Shown here one piece after another: positions 37,149-49,689 of a DNA stretch of 64,000 bases. Source of the stretch: Combretum micranthum. Taxonomy: Eukaryota; Streptophyta; Magnoliopsida; Myrtales; Combretaceae. The notes under the pieces were generated by a model that saw only the letters and a program-made list of their open reading frames with translations, ran no database searches and was not told the origin of the DNA. Both the position numbers and the translations under genes were made by a program. The stretch covers positions 434,001 through 498,000 of the forward strand of contig JAMXBD010000715.1 in the NCBI GenBank assembly GCA_024138025.1, given 5' to 3'. Positions within the stretch are counted from its first letter, which is position 1. The number at the start of each line of letters is the position of its first letter.

Positions 37149-37955
37149 CATGCCTGTCTCCTAGTCCACTTTCATCGAATGCCATGACAAAGCCAAAACC
37201 TTTAACACTTAGCTCTAACTTGTCTTTGTTCTTTGTTTGTTGTTGTTGATGCACTAGATGATGATCATCATGTCTATAATATTGATTAGCCCACATATCA
37301 AACCTGAATATTGACTTCTTCTGGATTTTTGCTTGGTTGAATGTCCCTTTTGATTTTGCTATCATATTACTTGAAAAGTCAAAATCATAAAACTTGAGAA
37401 TTATAGTGATGAGCCAACCATAGGCGAAATGGGCAACCTTTCCTCTAAGTGAGCATGGGGAGAACAAAACAACCACATAACCAACATCAATAGATGTGCT
37501 CTACAATAGTGCATCTATAAGGAAGATATCTTCACCTAAATCGTGATCCTTGTTCTTCCATGAACAAATTATTATACACGATCATTTGAACATCTTGCTA
37601 ACTATGGGGAGGTCAACTTATTTTATATGCTTCAAGTGTATCGATTGAATCTCCCTTAAACAATGCTAATTGCCTATAGATGCAATAAAAAGCGGTGCAC
37701 ATATCTTAGTTTATGTGTAACCAAGTGTTTCTTCATAATCCAATAGGTTATTAATGTAACCTAGTGTGTGATATAGATTACATAACCAAATATATAAGCT
37801 ATGAAGGAATTGGATTTTTGTCCTATATCTTACCATGGAACTATATTGTCTTCATCAATTGCCTCATTGGTTGCAATATTAGAATAGAAAATGCAAACGA
37901 TATCGACGTATGTCTCGATTGGAAGTTACACCCAATGAGAGTAAGCTAGTGCTAA
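37149..37955 (-). other. Unidentified low-copy segment with a 114-codon open frame
   Basis: The minus strand has an open frame at 37132-37476 (words FRFDMWANQYYRHDDHH, ELSVKGFGFVMAFDESGLGD). It overlaps the right end of the neighbouring element by a few bases. The sequence is not simple repeat and is not part of the flanking TEs. Reading further upstream on the minus strand gives stops. I do not recognise a family. It may be a decayed host gene or an unassigned TE. Confidence 0.25.
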
Positions 37956-38601
37956 TGTAAAGACCGTATTCACCATATATCTAAAACAGGCATATCCAGT
38001 CTCCAGCCACATGTAATCCTGCAATATTACGTGTAAAGTTGTCTATAAAAAAAGAATTTGTATAATTGTTTGTCTAAACAAGCCATTAGAATCATTCTAA
38101 AAACATTTCATTAAGAGAAGCACTATACATAATATTACAAAACTTTGTTATCTTTACATCCACAAGATAAAGTACTTAATACTTATATATACATAGATAT
38201 TAAAAAACATACACTTTTAGTTAAGCCTATAACAAAATACATTGTGGTTTGAAAAGGTCTATAACATCTATTACATTCACCACAAAACATCCTTTTTCTA
38301 ATCTATTACGAAACATAGGATAGGATTCCTAATCGTCCAATTCGTCTAGAAAGTCCTCAAAATTCATCCTACTACCCAATTCTGAATAAAATTCATCATC
38401 TTCAACACCTGCAAAGCAGCAATATGAGCCAAAGGTCTAGTACATAAATAACACAAACAAAAACAAGTGACAAGTACACTTAGGCTGAAAGCAATGTAGC
38501 AACCAATAATTCAATTATCTTTAATTAAGTAAAAACAACAATGCTAGAGTGTTCAAACTCCAATTTTAATCCTAAGGAATTTGGGTGTCTTGAGTAACAG
38601 C
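37956..38601 (-). repeat. Tekay-like 3' LTR, terminal piece
   Basis: This aligns with 56265-56860 of the 5' LTR. Shared words include AGAAGCACTATACATAATAT and ATCCACAAGATAAAG. It contains a CTTTGGCTCA/GCTGCTTTGCAGGT block on the minus strand (about 38405-38445). It is interrupted after ACAGC (38597-38601) by a solo LTR. Confidence 0.8.
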
Positions 38602-40404
38602 TATCATAACCCGAGGATACCCTAGTAGTAGTAAACAAGCTATACTTGAATACTATTACTAGTTCGCTTTCAAAGAATGACATGTTTTCAAACAACATGA
38701 TCTTTTAGTTGCTTTGATAAAAAGTAACAAATACATGTAAGTCATATATTAGTAAATAACTATCATCTTAGTGTTTGATTATTACAAACCATACTGTCTT
38801 TTTAAAAGTCGCTAAACACATAACTGATAATTTAAATATGAACTAGCTTAAACTAAAAACAAAAACAAATAACTTATCCAATAATCTTCTATGAACTTTC
38901 AGCCTTGAAGTTCTTACCGGAGCTAAACTCCTAGAAGTCACCAACCATGGCCTAAATGTAAACCTAAAAGGACTGTTGGAGTGTGAGCAAAACCACGGTG
39001 TTAGTAAATAACCAGAACTTACCACATATCAAACAAGTTATTAACAATCATATCAAAAGTATCAATCAAGCATATGCACAAATACAAGCCTGATAACCAG
39101 GAATCCAAAGCAGGATGAAGATTTATGCTCTCTCATCGGGGTTGAAGGAACACGATACTATGGCCTACTTACTCAGGAGAGACTAAGTATACACGAAAGC
39201 AACAATACTTACTTTAATTATCACTTTGAATTTATCATGTCTTTAACACTCATTTCCTGTTTTAGCTTTAGAAACTCCACTAAGTGTTAGTTATTTCAAG
39301 CAATATCACAAGCGAGGTCCTTCATTTACCATTTAGTTTCTATGGTATCAACAGAACAAAGGTAATCTTGTGAATAACTAATAGCTTCCTTGCCTAGATA
39401 AACCAAGCATTACCAAAGATCTGAAACACTAACATGTAGTGGGCTACCACTTACTCAAATGCTGCTTATGCAAATCATGCAATGCATGTTCATTTCATTT
39501 ATGGTACCAGTAGCTTTTAATCAGGTTTAAGGTGATCGACCATTACACAGACAAGCAACATATTATGCAAGCAATATGATCATACATAATTCTGTTGTTA
39601 CCATCATTAGATTAACTTAGCAATCAACAATTCACACAACAAACAATCCCCATAAACCCATACAACAAATTAAAGTTATTATCTATCATTAAAGGTCAAC
39701 TAAGTTACAAGCACACACCATGTAATAAGACTAGTTACTCACCTATTGATACTGGCTAGTCTTAATAGTTATCTGGAAAATCTTCTATAGTTTCAATATC
39801 ACCTATTAAGATGAATAAAATATTCATCAATAAAACATAAATTATAGAACTAAAATCTTATTAGTATCTAAGTGTTTTATATTGGTATTGGGTTTTATTT
39901 CTATTACTATATTGGTCCTTTAATAATCTTGTGATAATCAATTATTATTTAATATTTATTTTTATTTTGCTTTTCTTAATCTTGTTAGATATTTATATAT
40001 TTCTATTGGGTATTCGAAAAATTGGTATTTAGTAGGCCTATATTATTATAATTATTATTATTGCTATTTTTATATCGTTTCTTATTTGACATATTATAGT
40101 AACTCGTATTTATTTACTATTATTTAGCGTCATCGTATTGCTTTTGATATACTTCATACAATTTTTCTTGTTATGTATAGGTATCACATTATTAAAAAAA
40201 TTTAGCTTACTTAAATTTCCATTCTTATGTATAAAATAAGTATTTTACAATTATTGTACTTTAGCTAATATTGACAATAATGATAATAATATTAGTAGTA
40301 ATAATAATGATAATTATAAAGTAATAAGTTAGTAATACTAATATTATTTTTCATAATAACTATATTAAAATAGTAGTAGTAGTAGCAGTAGCAGTAGCAA
40401 TAAT

Positions 40405-40438
<34 letters not shown>

Positions 40439-42435
40439 CCTAGTAATAATCATAATAGTGGTAATATCATTAATAGTAATACTCATAATAATATCGTGGA
40501 TTATTATGATAATAATAATCATCAGTGATAATAATAGTAACAATAATAATTGATATTATTAATAATTATTTTATAATAATAGTATCATTAATAATATTAC
40601 TAATACTAACATTAGTAATGATAATAATAACATTAATAATAAAGATGATAATAATAATAATAACATTAATAATAATTTGATTAATAATAATAATAATAAT
40701 ATCACTAATAATAATAATATTTTTATTAGTGATAATAATAGTAGTAGTAGTAATAATAATAATATTAATGTTGATATCATTAACAATAATAACACTAACA
40801 ACAATATAATAATAATAATATTTGGATTAACAAATTTTGTAATTTTATTTTATTTTATTTATTTATTTATTAATTTGCGGCCAGAGGAACACAGCTTGGT
40901 ACATACCATGTACTAGCCGTGTTCTTCTGGAAATAGGGAACTCATGGAAATTATTGTCGAGAGGTACATGAGGGAGGTCCACGCCCGTGCTCATTTGGAA
41001 ATTCGACCTTCCACGCACTTTGATCCGATTTCTTGCAATTTTCCACATCCAAAGTTGTTTTAAAAGTGTTCCTAAGTGTTTATACATGTTATATATACAC
41101 ATATATCATCTCATAACACTCCAACATGTCCATGATCCTTGTTTTACAAATTCAAATGGTGCAACTAGGGTTTTAAGAACTTACCTTGTTGGAGCTTAAC
41201 ATGTATGTTTCGGAACTTGTTCTTGTACTGGTTTTGACCCTAAGACCATCAAAATATTGTTTAGAGCAATGTTTTAACAAAGAACTAACTATAAATGAAT
41301 CAACTTACCTTGTTCCTCCTTGTTCCAAGCTTTTGTTATTTTAATGGAGGTTGTGTTTGTGCTTAAGTTTGTTGCTTTTATTTCTTGAATCTATCATGGT
41401 GGGAGGTTTGTGTTTTGTTTGTTTTTGTTCTACTACTGAGTGTATGTTTTATGTGGATTAATGTTTTGTTTTTAAGCTCATAAAGAAGTGTTTATATATG
41501 TATATCTTAGGGAACGAAAATGCAGCAGCCATGGCATGAATTGTCTAGATTTTCTCCTAAATTTGTGTAAGTTTGTTGTGTGTTTGTGTACTGCAATTAA
41601 TGAGCTGCTAAGTTAGGTTGTTTTGATTGGTTTGAGTGTTGAAATTGTTGACTTTTTAAAGGATGATTTGCACAAATGGTAGGAAGGAATCGGCTTGCAA
41701 TTTTTGAAGACATCCCAACCATTTGTGCGTGCAATTTGCACCGAATATTGACTAGATTTGAAAGGAAAAATATTATAAAAATGTTTAGTTAATAATTATC
41801 TAAGTTTTAGCGTAGTTAATTAAGCTAAACGGGTATAAACATGTCAATTATTTGAAAGTTTTTGTCACCAAGAATTTATATAGGGTTTTACAAATTTTCT
41901 AGATTGTTATTAAGTTCAATTTTTAGTTTAAAGTTTATGCGATTAATTATTTTCAAAGTTTTAGCTCCCGCTATCAGGATTTTATAAGCTTAATAGGCTA
42001 ATTTTTATTTTAGACTCTAATAGCTTAAAAATACCCCAATTAGAACAATGGTGTGATCCAAATATTTATTTGGAGTTTAGATTATTAGTTATTGATCTGT
42101 TTATGTTTTTTTTGTGTATTTATAACCCTAACAGTCTATCTTTAGGTTATCATTTTCTAACTATAAGTGGAATTGGTTATTTATTCTTTACTGAACTTAA
42201 TATCTTAGCCAAGTTATTCTTGTATTTTTGAGTTTTCGATATCCACTATGAAATCTTATTAATAGCATTTAATACTATCTAGGAATATTTGTTTTAGGTT
42301 TTAAAACTATATATATGCTCATTACTACTCGTAGTTCTATTCTAGAGTTTTTGATGAGTTCAATAGTAACCATTTATTTTCAATATTTATATTTTTATCT
42401 ATTTTTACTTGTATGAAAAATTCTTAGGGTTTACA
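38602..42435 (-). mobile_element. 3.8-kb solo LTR (gypsy) inserted in the Tekay 3' LTR
   Basis: ACAGC occurs on both sides (38597-38601 and 42436-42440), and removing the segment restores colinearity with the 5' LTR. The + strand runs TATCATAACCCGAGG ... GGGTTTACA. On the minus strand this is TGTAAACCC ... CGGGTTATGATA, a common gypsy LTR end pattern (GGGT..TGACA). No coding remnant is present. It contains a long trinucleotide tract at 40275-40823 and a CGGCC/CCGTG block at about 40877-41010. Confidence 0.7.
40275..40823 (+). repeat. Compound AAT/AAC/AGT trinucleotide microsatellite tract
   Basis: About 550 bases of imperfect (AAT)n interleaved with AGT, GAT and ATC triplets include a pure (AAC)11 at about 40405-40438. 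It is open in several frames only because of its triplet composition (poly-Asn or poly-Leu readings). I do not regard these as genes. Confidence 0.9.
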
Positions 42436-44239
42436 ACAGCAGCTCCTCAGGGGATTGATATAGACAACTCAAATATTTATATCCCTTATATTTAACTGAA
42501 AAAGAATAATAGCATCCTCTAAGGATCATAACCATTTTTCATCTTACTTAATTTAATCCATAATATCACTTAGTTTAGTCGATCCCATAAACGTGAACTA
42601 AATTATATTATTTTCTCTTAAAAATAAGTAAATGTTATGCCGATAACGTCAGCCCTATTAACTACTCGCTAAGCCATTTATAAACATCATTGCATCATGA
42701 CTAGGGTAACCTAAGTATCCAACTACCATGTTAATCACACTAACAGGATTACCACTCTCGAGACCAGATTCAATGACACATGCACAAATATTTTAATCAC
42801 ATTTTAAGCCATTTTTGTTTAAAGTCGATTTAAGATATGCTTAACCTAACAAACAACATCTAAGTTACTGCATACCTAAGATATTTGGTGCCCTTGATGG
42901 AAAACTAACAACAAATCTAATAAAAGAAGGGTATCAGTTAAAGAAATCAATTTATATAAAATATGACATTAATTCATAATAATAACTAATACATTAATCA
43001 TTTATACAATACAAAACTTCAATGAAAACCCATATTAAATTATAATTTAATATTTATACACACATAAATATAATACATTCTTTTATTTACATTTTTTAAA
43101 TTGGATTAAAATTATTTTATTTTTTAAAGAGCACACGGCTAGATACACGGTTGTGTACACTGCCGTGTTTCTCTTAAACAAGAAACATGCCTAAAAACAT
43201 GCGACATGTATAACATTATGTTTCACATTTACAAAAACCCTCCAATGATCATGAGAAGTAGAGTGGATTAACTCATGTCGTGTTCTTGTCATGTGTCAAT
43301 TTAATCAATACATTCATAAACAGTGAGAAGCATAGCAAAGTGCACGGCACCATGTTCCACTTGTGTTGTCAAGAATTCTTCTTCATTCTAAGCATAGTGA
43401 GACGCACAATGGACTACACATTACTGTGTTTCTCTCATTTTTTTGTTCGACAAGTTTATTTTTTAAACTCAGTAAGATGCATGACTCAAATACTTCCCCG
43501 CATTTCCTTCGTATTTATTTTCGAAAAACAGGGCATATGTATTTTGAAACTTAAACAACAAATTTTCACTTTCGTAAGATTACATATACTCAATACATAT
43601 ACTTATCAACTTCAAACATGCATGAACTCTACACTCCCAACCCTTCATTTGAACACTTCACAAACATCATCAACTCCTTCATCAACTCAAAACAACTTCA
43701 ACACTTATAACAACTTATCTACTGAAATTTCAAAGATCTATCTACTTATCTAAACTAACTTAAAACACCAATATTACTTGCAACTCATCAAGAAGCTAAG
43801 TTGATAGAAATTCATGAAAGAAATACGTAAGGAATGATCATAAAAAGCATATGAACTTACCTTAAATGACTTTAACTTGAAACTAGTCTTGATATAAGCT
43901 TCAAAATGGGTTGTTTGTGTTTTTGACAAGAAAACTTGGGACTTGTTTTAAATTGTTGTAAATGTCGGTTTGGAGGTCTATTTTGGATTCTGAAATGTTA
44001 GTTTTGGTTTGTTTTAGATCTATATGTTGTAAAGTTAAAGTTGATATTATCCTATATCTTGTTTTACTTTAGGGGTAGCTGAAAAGGGAAAGAAAAAACT
44101 TGGGCTTAGGTTTGGGCTTCATAAAAATCTACTAAGGCTTGGGTTTGTTTTTGTTGAAAATCTTACGCTCAACATATGCAAAACAAACCATACAATACAA
44201 CACCAAGTCACACTAACACATTAAATTTTATTCCAACAT
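42436..44239 (-). repeat. Tekay-like 3' LTR, central piece
   Basis: This aligns with about 56865-58719 of the 5' LTR through GGATTGATATAGACAACTC, ACGGCTAGATACACGG, and AACTTCAAACATGCATGAAC. The apparent ORFs at 43280-43753 are LTR sequence. It is interrupted after AACAT (44235-44239) by the Athila-like insertion. Confidence 0.8.
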
Positions 44240-45803
44240 TGGTAGGTGTCAAATCCAATAAATATATAATCATACTCTAAAGATTTGTATATAACAATGA
44301 GCAAGGTCATATCCACAGAGATTGGTAAAATTTATTTCTATTTGAAGATCAAAGTAATAAAAGAAAAAGGGAGGAGGAAAGGGTGTGAAATCAAAGAAAA
44401 CTAATTAAACTATAAATAAGCAAACAAATTACAAAGATTGATTCAATGTCAAAGAGTTCCTAACCAAAGGTGTCATTACAAGTCAATTCACAGAATTGAA
44501 CATTGATACAAGTATTCATATTCTTTGTATTAGATAAATTGGTTGTGGTTATTAACAAGCTCTAAGAACCTATCTCTCCTTACTTTATCGATAATCAAAA
44601 TAAGCATTTGATTATCTCCCTTATCGATTAAACAACCCTAAACAAGCTCTTAGGGTTTAATCTATCAACAACATGAAAACAAAAGAGATCACCAATTCAA
44701 GCCAACAAATCAAACACATGATCTATTTAAACCATATCATATATCTTCATAACACAATCAATCATTTGTCTCATAATTAATCATGTTATTATGTCACAGA
44801 TATTAGAATAATCGAATAGTTGCGGATTCAGCGTTCTAATTGATAGTTTAACACCTTGCTAATTGAATAGATGGATCCTAATTTGCATCAATCAATCAAA
44901 GAAGACAACAAAATCAAAACGATCAAAAGACATGAAAATATCCAATCGCAAAGAACAAAGCAAATAATTCAATTAGATCTCACAATTCTTGAAGAACCAA
45001 ATCCCATAACAATCCTTTGGCTAGAAATATGAAATTAGCTACTCATTCCCATAGAAGACTCTCAAGGTTTGGAAATGTTTCTAATATTAGATCTAATCTA
45101 ATCTAATTGAATGAATGAGAATGCATATATCAAAAACAACTCCGTTGGGCATTTTTAGAAGAAAATTGGGAATTTATTTTGTTACAACGTACATCGGCAA
45201 TTTCACTTTGTATGTCGGCGACGTACCTTTCCGGCATTGGAATTTAAACAAAGAAACACTAGCAACATTGAAGTGAAATTGCAGCATCCTGAATATTCTT
45301 GATACTGTGCATGGACTTTACAGACCTAATGCTGGCAGTGTTGATTCTTTAAAGGCCGGCGTATGTTGTAAAAATTGAACACTAGGAAAGTTTTATGATG
45401 GACGCCAACAGTGTTGATGCAGGCGTTAATATTTTTGCTTCTGTAAACATTCAAAGTAGGCTATACACCACTAGCGTAGACTACAATTTTGTCAGCGTGC
45501 AAGTGAAAAATGATGAAAGCTGATGCTATTATGTTTTCAAGGTCGGCAGCTTTCTCTGTTGTATAGCCAGTGTTGAATGTTTTAAAGGTGAAAGCTGGTT
45601 GTGTTGATCCAAATTTACTCGGCTTTGATTTTGTTTCTTTACTTGGTTGCGACAAAACTTCTCTAATTTGCTTCTATTTGCTTTCAAGACCTAAAATATC
45701 ACATTAAGCCTAATTAAGTACCGATTCTTAATGAATTCTATAAAAATCAATAACAAATTAACGTGGTTTGTTAAATGAAAATGAGTATAATCTGTCTTCA
45801 TCA
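44240..45803 (-). repeat. Athila-like 3' LTR
   Basis: On the minus strand it starts TGATGAAGACAGATTATAC and ends GACACCTACCA. It contains CTCTGTGGATATGACCTTGC near the end, as Athila LTRs do (CTGTGGATACGA). A CGGCG-unit block lies at about 45190-45640. Confidence 0.8.
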
Positions 45804-47276
45804 AATTTCCCTATACTTGAACTCTTACTTATCCTTAAGCAAAACAAATAAAAGCACAAGTGAGATCTATCATAGAGAGGGCAATACTTTGATTTTCACA
45901 ATTCAAGCATCTTTTTTAATTCATGACGTGCATTGGTGGTGCCTACTGCTCTAACCAGACTGGTTATATGTAATTAGATCACCATAATTAAAATTCAATA
46001 GCTAATCTAGATAAAACAAAATTAAATCCTAATGTTTAGCAAAAGAACTTTCTGTCCAAAAGTAAATACTCAGTCTAGTAAGGAAAAATACCCATTTAAA
46101 CTTCCCTGGACATTTGGTAGGCATATAATCTTAGTAACATAGAGTGAAAGCATGTGGCATCTACTCTTTCCCTATATTTTCTTTCTTTTATTATAAGTCT
46201 CATTTCACTTGGTACTTCAGCATTCATTTTCTTTTGATTCATATAAGCAAAAAAAATTTTTTTTTAAGTTCAAGAGTTGAACTTTTGTCTTTCCTCACTT
46301 CTCGTTATAGTGAGTTCATTAAGTCAACAGATCCCAAGCTCATCACCTAAATGACCAGGTTTTAAAGAGACCCCTATGAACTCTTCCCTACTCTAACATT
46401 TAAGTTTAGATACTCATGACTTAATTACCTAAGTCAGTGGAGTAAAGACTAAGGTTGTTTCTTTCTTTTCTTTTGAATGCAATATCAAGATCAAGACTTT
46501 TTTAAAATGATTACTAAGTAAAAAGTTTCATTTACCTCTTTCACTAAGTTTTGCAAAGCTCTTTAAAAAGAACTCAAAAGGGTATATACAAGCTAACCTT
46601 TTCTTAGAAATAGACTTGTTTATTTTTCACATAAAGACTCGACCTATTCTTAAAGATTTGTTCCTTAAAGATTTTGCTACTTAATTTTAACTAAGTATTC
46701 TAATCACATCAGCAGATGAGTAAGGTACTTAAGCAAGTTAACTTCATATATTATACAAATGATATAAAAGATAATTAGCACAATCTCCAGATTTCATGAA
46801 ATTTTTGAAAATTTTAGCCTAAAATTTTCCATATGATACTCAAGAACATAAGTCAACGTGTGGGTACAACAATTCAACTCATGTGTCATAGATTTTCAAT
46901 CAATTCAAAAATTCGAACATTAACAGATATTTATACTTCATTCTCCATTCTCCACATCATTTTATCCCTTCTCCCACACTTAATTTGAATAGTATCCTCA
47001 CTAATCCTAATTCAGCTCATTATAGGAAGGAAATGAAAATAAAGAACAAAGGAGAATAGGAATAATGGCACTTCCTCAATTTAAAATTTGAAGTGTTTGA
47101 AGTTCCAACCCTCTACAACACAAGCGAGAGAGTCTTCTTATTATCTAACCTGTAAGCAACAAAGCAAAAGAGAAAATAAACAAAACAAAATTGTTTTGTA
47201 TAAAGCATGAGATGCCTTCCATGGAGCGCTTCTTTATAGTCCTTAGCTAGACTTTTGCATCTTATGTTCATGGAGG
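45804..47276 (-). other. Athila-like 3' internal non-coding region
   Basis: No coding remnant was seen. It lies between the last open frame and the 3' LTR. The minus strand near 47215 has the Athila-type AAGCGCTCCATGGAAGGCA word. Confidence 0.5.
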
Positions 47277-48351
47277 CTAAAAAAGTTGGGATTCCCTATA
47301 TCTAGCTCCACGATCTCCCTCAAGCTTCATTTTCTCTTGGAAAACTCTAGCTTTTTCACCATCAAGTGCTCTCAATAGTTGATTAAAGGAAATATTGCTA
47401 GAGACACCAATCTTGTCTTGCTCCTTACATTTTCTAGCACATTGCATAACTTCCTCATCTCCTTTTCTCAGCACTATCTTCTATCCTTTCATATCAATGA
47501 GGGCTCCAGTTGTGGCCAAATATGGTTAGTCAAGGATAAATGGCATGTAATCAACATCTTTCATGTCCTTCACCTCAACAACATCTACAACAAAAACAGA
47601 AGAGACATTACTAGAAGATTTCATGGCATCATCAATAATTTCACCATCAAATTCCATGGAAGTATACCATCATGCACATTAATTTTTGTCCTAGATGTTT
47701 TAAGAAATGGTTTCCCTAATAAAATTAATGAGGAATCAAGAGAATCATCATTATCCATATCAATCACATAAAAATCAACAAGAAATATCAATCCATTAAC
47801 TTGCACCAACACATCTTCTAATACTCCTTCAAGATATACAATTGACCTATTAGCAAGTTGAACAATTATACCTGTTTCTTTCAATAGACCAGCATTTAAA
47901 CATTGATAAACAGACAGAGGCATGACATTGATGAAGCTCCTAGATCACACATGGCTTTTTCAATCTCAACAGTTCCTATTTTACAAGGAATGGTAAACAT
48001 ACCTAGATCCTGGCATTTAGAGGAGGCTTCCTTTGAAGGATAGCTGAAAACGTTCTCACCTACACTTATTATCTTATTACCCTTCAGCTTTTTCTTTTTA
48101 GTGCATAATTCCTTTAGAAATCTAGCATGGTGAGGTATTTGTTTAATTGCATCAAGTAAATTAATGTTTACCTCAATTTTGCAAAAGGTCTTAAAAATCT
48201 TCTTTTCTTTCTCTTCTTTCTTGGACTCTACTAATCTAGATGGAAAAGGAAGTGTTGTCACCAGTGCCTTGGGTGGTTCAGTTGTAGGTCCTCCAATTAG
48301 ATTGTCTAGATGGTGTAGAGTCGCTACCTCTTTTTCAATCTCAGGCTCCAA
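47277..48351 (-). pseudogene. Athila-like retropepsin region fused to a short C-terminal tail
   Basis: About 47896-48351 reads PPKALVTTLPFPSRL, KIEVNINLLDAIKQIPHHA, FLKELCTKKKKLKGN, GMFTIPCKIG and a CDLGASSM active-site region. A frameshift then leads to 47621-47923 with LLKETGIIVQLANRS, LEDVLVQVNGLIF and LILLGKPFLKTSRTKI. This is an Athila-type aspartic protease. Instead of RT, the frame continues through VDYMPFILD, PYLATTGALIDMKG and LRKGDEEVMQCARKCKEQD (47277-47620). That adds a second PxLATT-like protease end and an unplaced tail. Stops and frameshifts are present. Confidence 0.7.
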
Positions 48352-48599
48352 GTTGGTTCGATGCGCTTCCTTACTGGGTTCCTACAATTTTTTTCCAGAT
48401 CTCAAAGTAATTGCACAAACATTTTTCCTTGGATTAGTAACAATCTGAGAAGGCAATTTACCTTGACATTTCTATCCTACTCATAGAAGATGCAAGTTGG
48501 CTTACTTGATTCTCTAAATTTTGAATACACTACTTTGTCTCATCCTGAAATTGTTTTGTGTTAATAGGAAGTGATTTAACAATTTCCTCAAGAGACATA

Positions 48600-49600
48600 C
48601 CCGAACTTGAAGAAGCTTGTGGTGCTAGATTTGTTGGCTTGTTTGATACCATTTTTGAAAGTTTCGTGGTCTAGCTCCAGAACTGAAGTTAGGATGATCC
48701 TTCCATCTAGGATTGTAAGTATTTGAATAGGGATCATATTTCTTCTGTGGTAGTCCTAGAAACCTCCCCTGCTGCATTGACATGCTCATGGAAATCCTCT
48801 TGAAGTGTAGGGCACATGTTAGTAGCATGGCTAGACGTAGCATAAATTCCACATGCTTTCATTGATTGTGGAATTCATAAAGCCATTTGTTGGACAAGAG
48901 AAGTTAGATTGGAAATTTGATTTTTAAGATGAGAAACACTTGTCTCATTCACCTTCCTTGAAGAGAAATAATGTCGAAATCCAAATTGTGGTCAATTGGC
49001 AGCCATGATGGAGATCAATTCCTAGCCTGACTAGGCGTTTTGTTTGCTGTAGCACCTTCACTAGCTGCATCTATCATCTTCCTCTCCGTTGGAAGCAATC
49101 CTTCATAAAAGTATTAGATAGTAGTTGTTCTGAAATTCCATGCTGTGGATAACTTGCACATAATTGTTTGAACCTCTCCCAATACTCATGAAGGTTCTTA
49201 GTGTCCCTCTGTTTAATTCCACAAATCTCCCTTCTTATGTTAGCAGCTCTTGAAGCAGGGAAAAATTTATCCAGGAATAGTTTGACCATATATGTCAATG
49301 TGGTAATAGAACCTGGAGGAAGGTAAAACAACCAATCTTTAGCCCTGTCTCTTAAGGAAAACGAGAAGGCACGCAATTTGATTTCCTCCCAGATACTCAT
49401 TGCAGCCTGATGCTAGAGCACACCACATGAAATTCTTTCAGGTGTTTATGAGGATCTTCATTTTCTAGACCATGAAAAGTGGGTAATAGATGGATCAAAC
49501 CAAATTTTAATTCAAAAGCAACATTCAATTCTAGATATTGAAAGTAAAGCGGTTGCCGAGTCAAATCCGGTGCAGTCCATTCCTCAAAGTCCTTTCAGAC
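48600..49600 (-). pseudogene. Athila-like gag
   Basis: This is the capsid protein of an Athila-type element. About 49400-49520 reads LIHLLPTFHGLENEDPHKHL then KEFHVVCSS. About 49074-49400 reads KLRAFSFSLRDRAKDWLFYL, PPGSI, FFPASRAANIRREICGIKQ and YWERFKQLCASYPQHGISE. About 48625-48852 carries the late-gag word YDPYSNTYNPRWKDHPNFS. A frameshift separates the first two parts, and a 28-base GACCAAATTTTAATTC-containing duplication occurs at about 49497 and 49599. Confidence 0.8.
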
Positions 49601-49689
49601 CAAATTTTAATTCAAAAGCAACATTAAATCAAGTTCTGGGTTCAATCCAGGAGATGATGATGTAGTGGCATTTTTTGCAAGCAAATTGG

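Noticed and set aside
40292..40916. Open frames encoding poly-Leu, poly-Cys/Tyr and poly-Asn
   Set aside because: They are translations of the AAT/AAC microsatellite and not genes.
43280..43753. 157-codon open frame
   Set aside because: It lies wholly within the Tekay-like 3' LTR. The corresponding part of the 5' LTR (57717-57977) has only a broken version. There is no protein family match.
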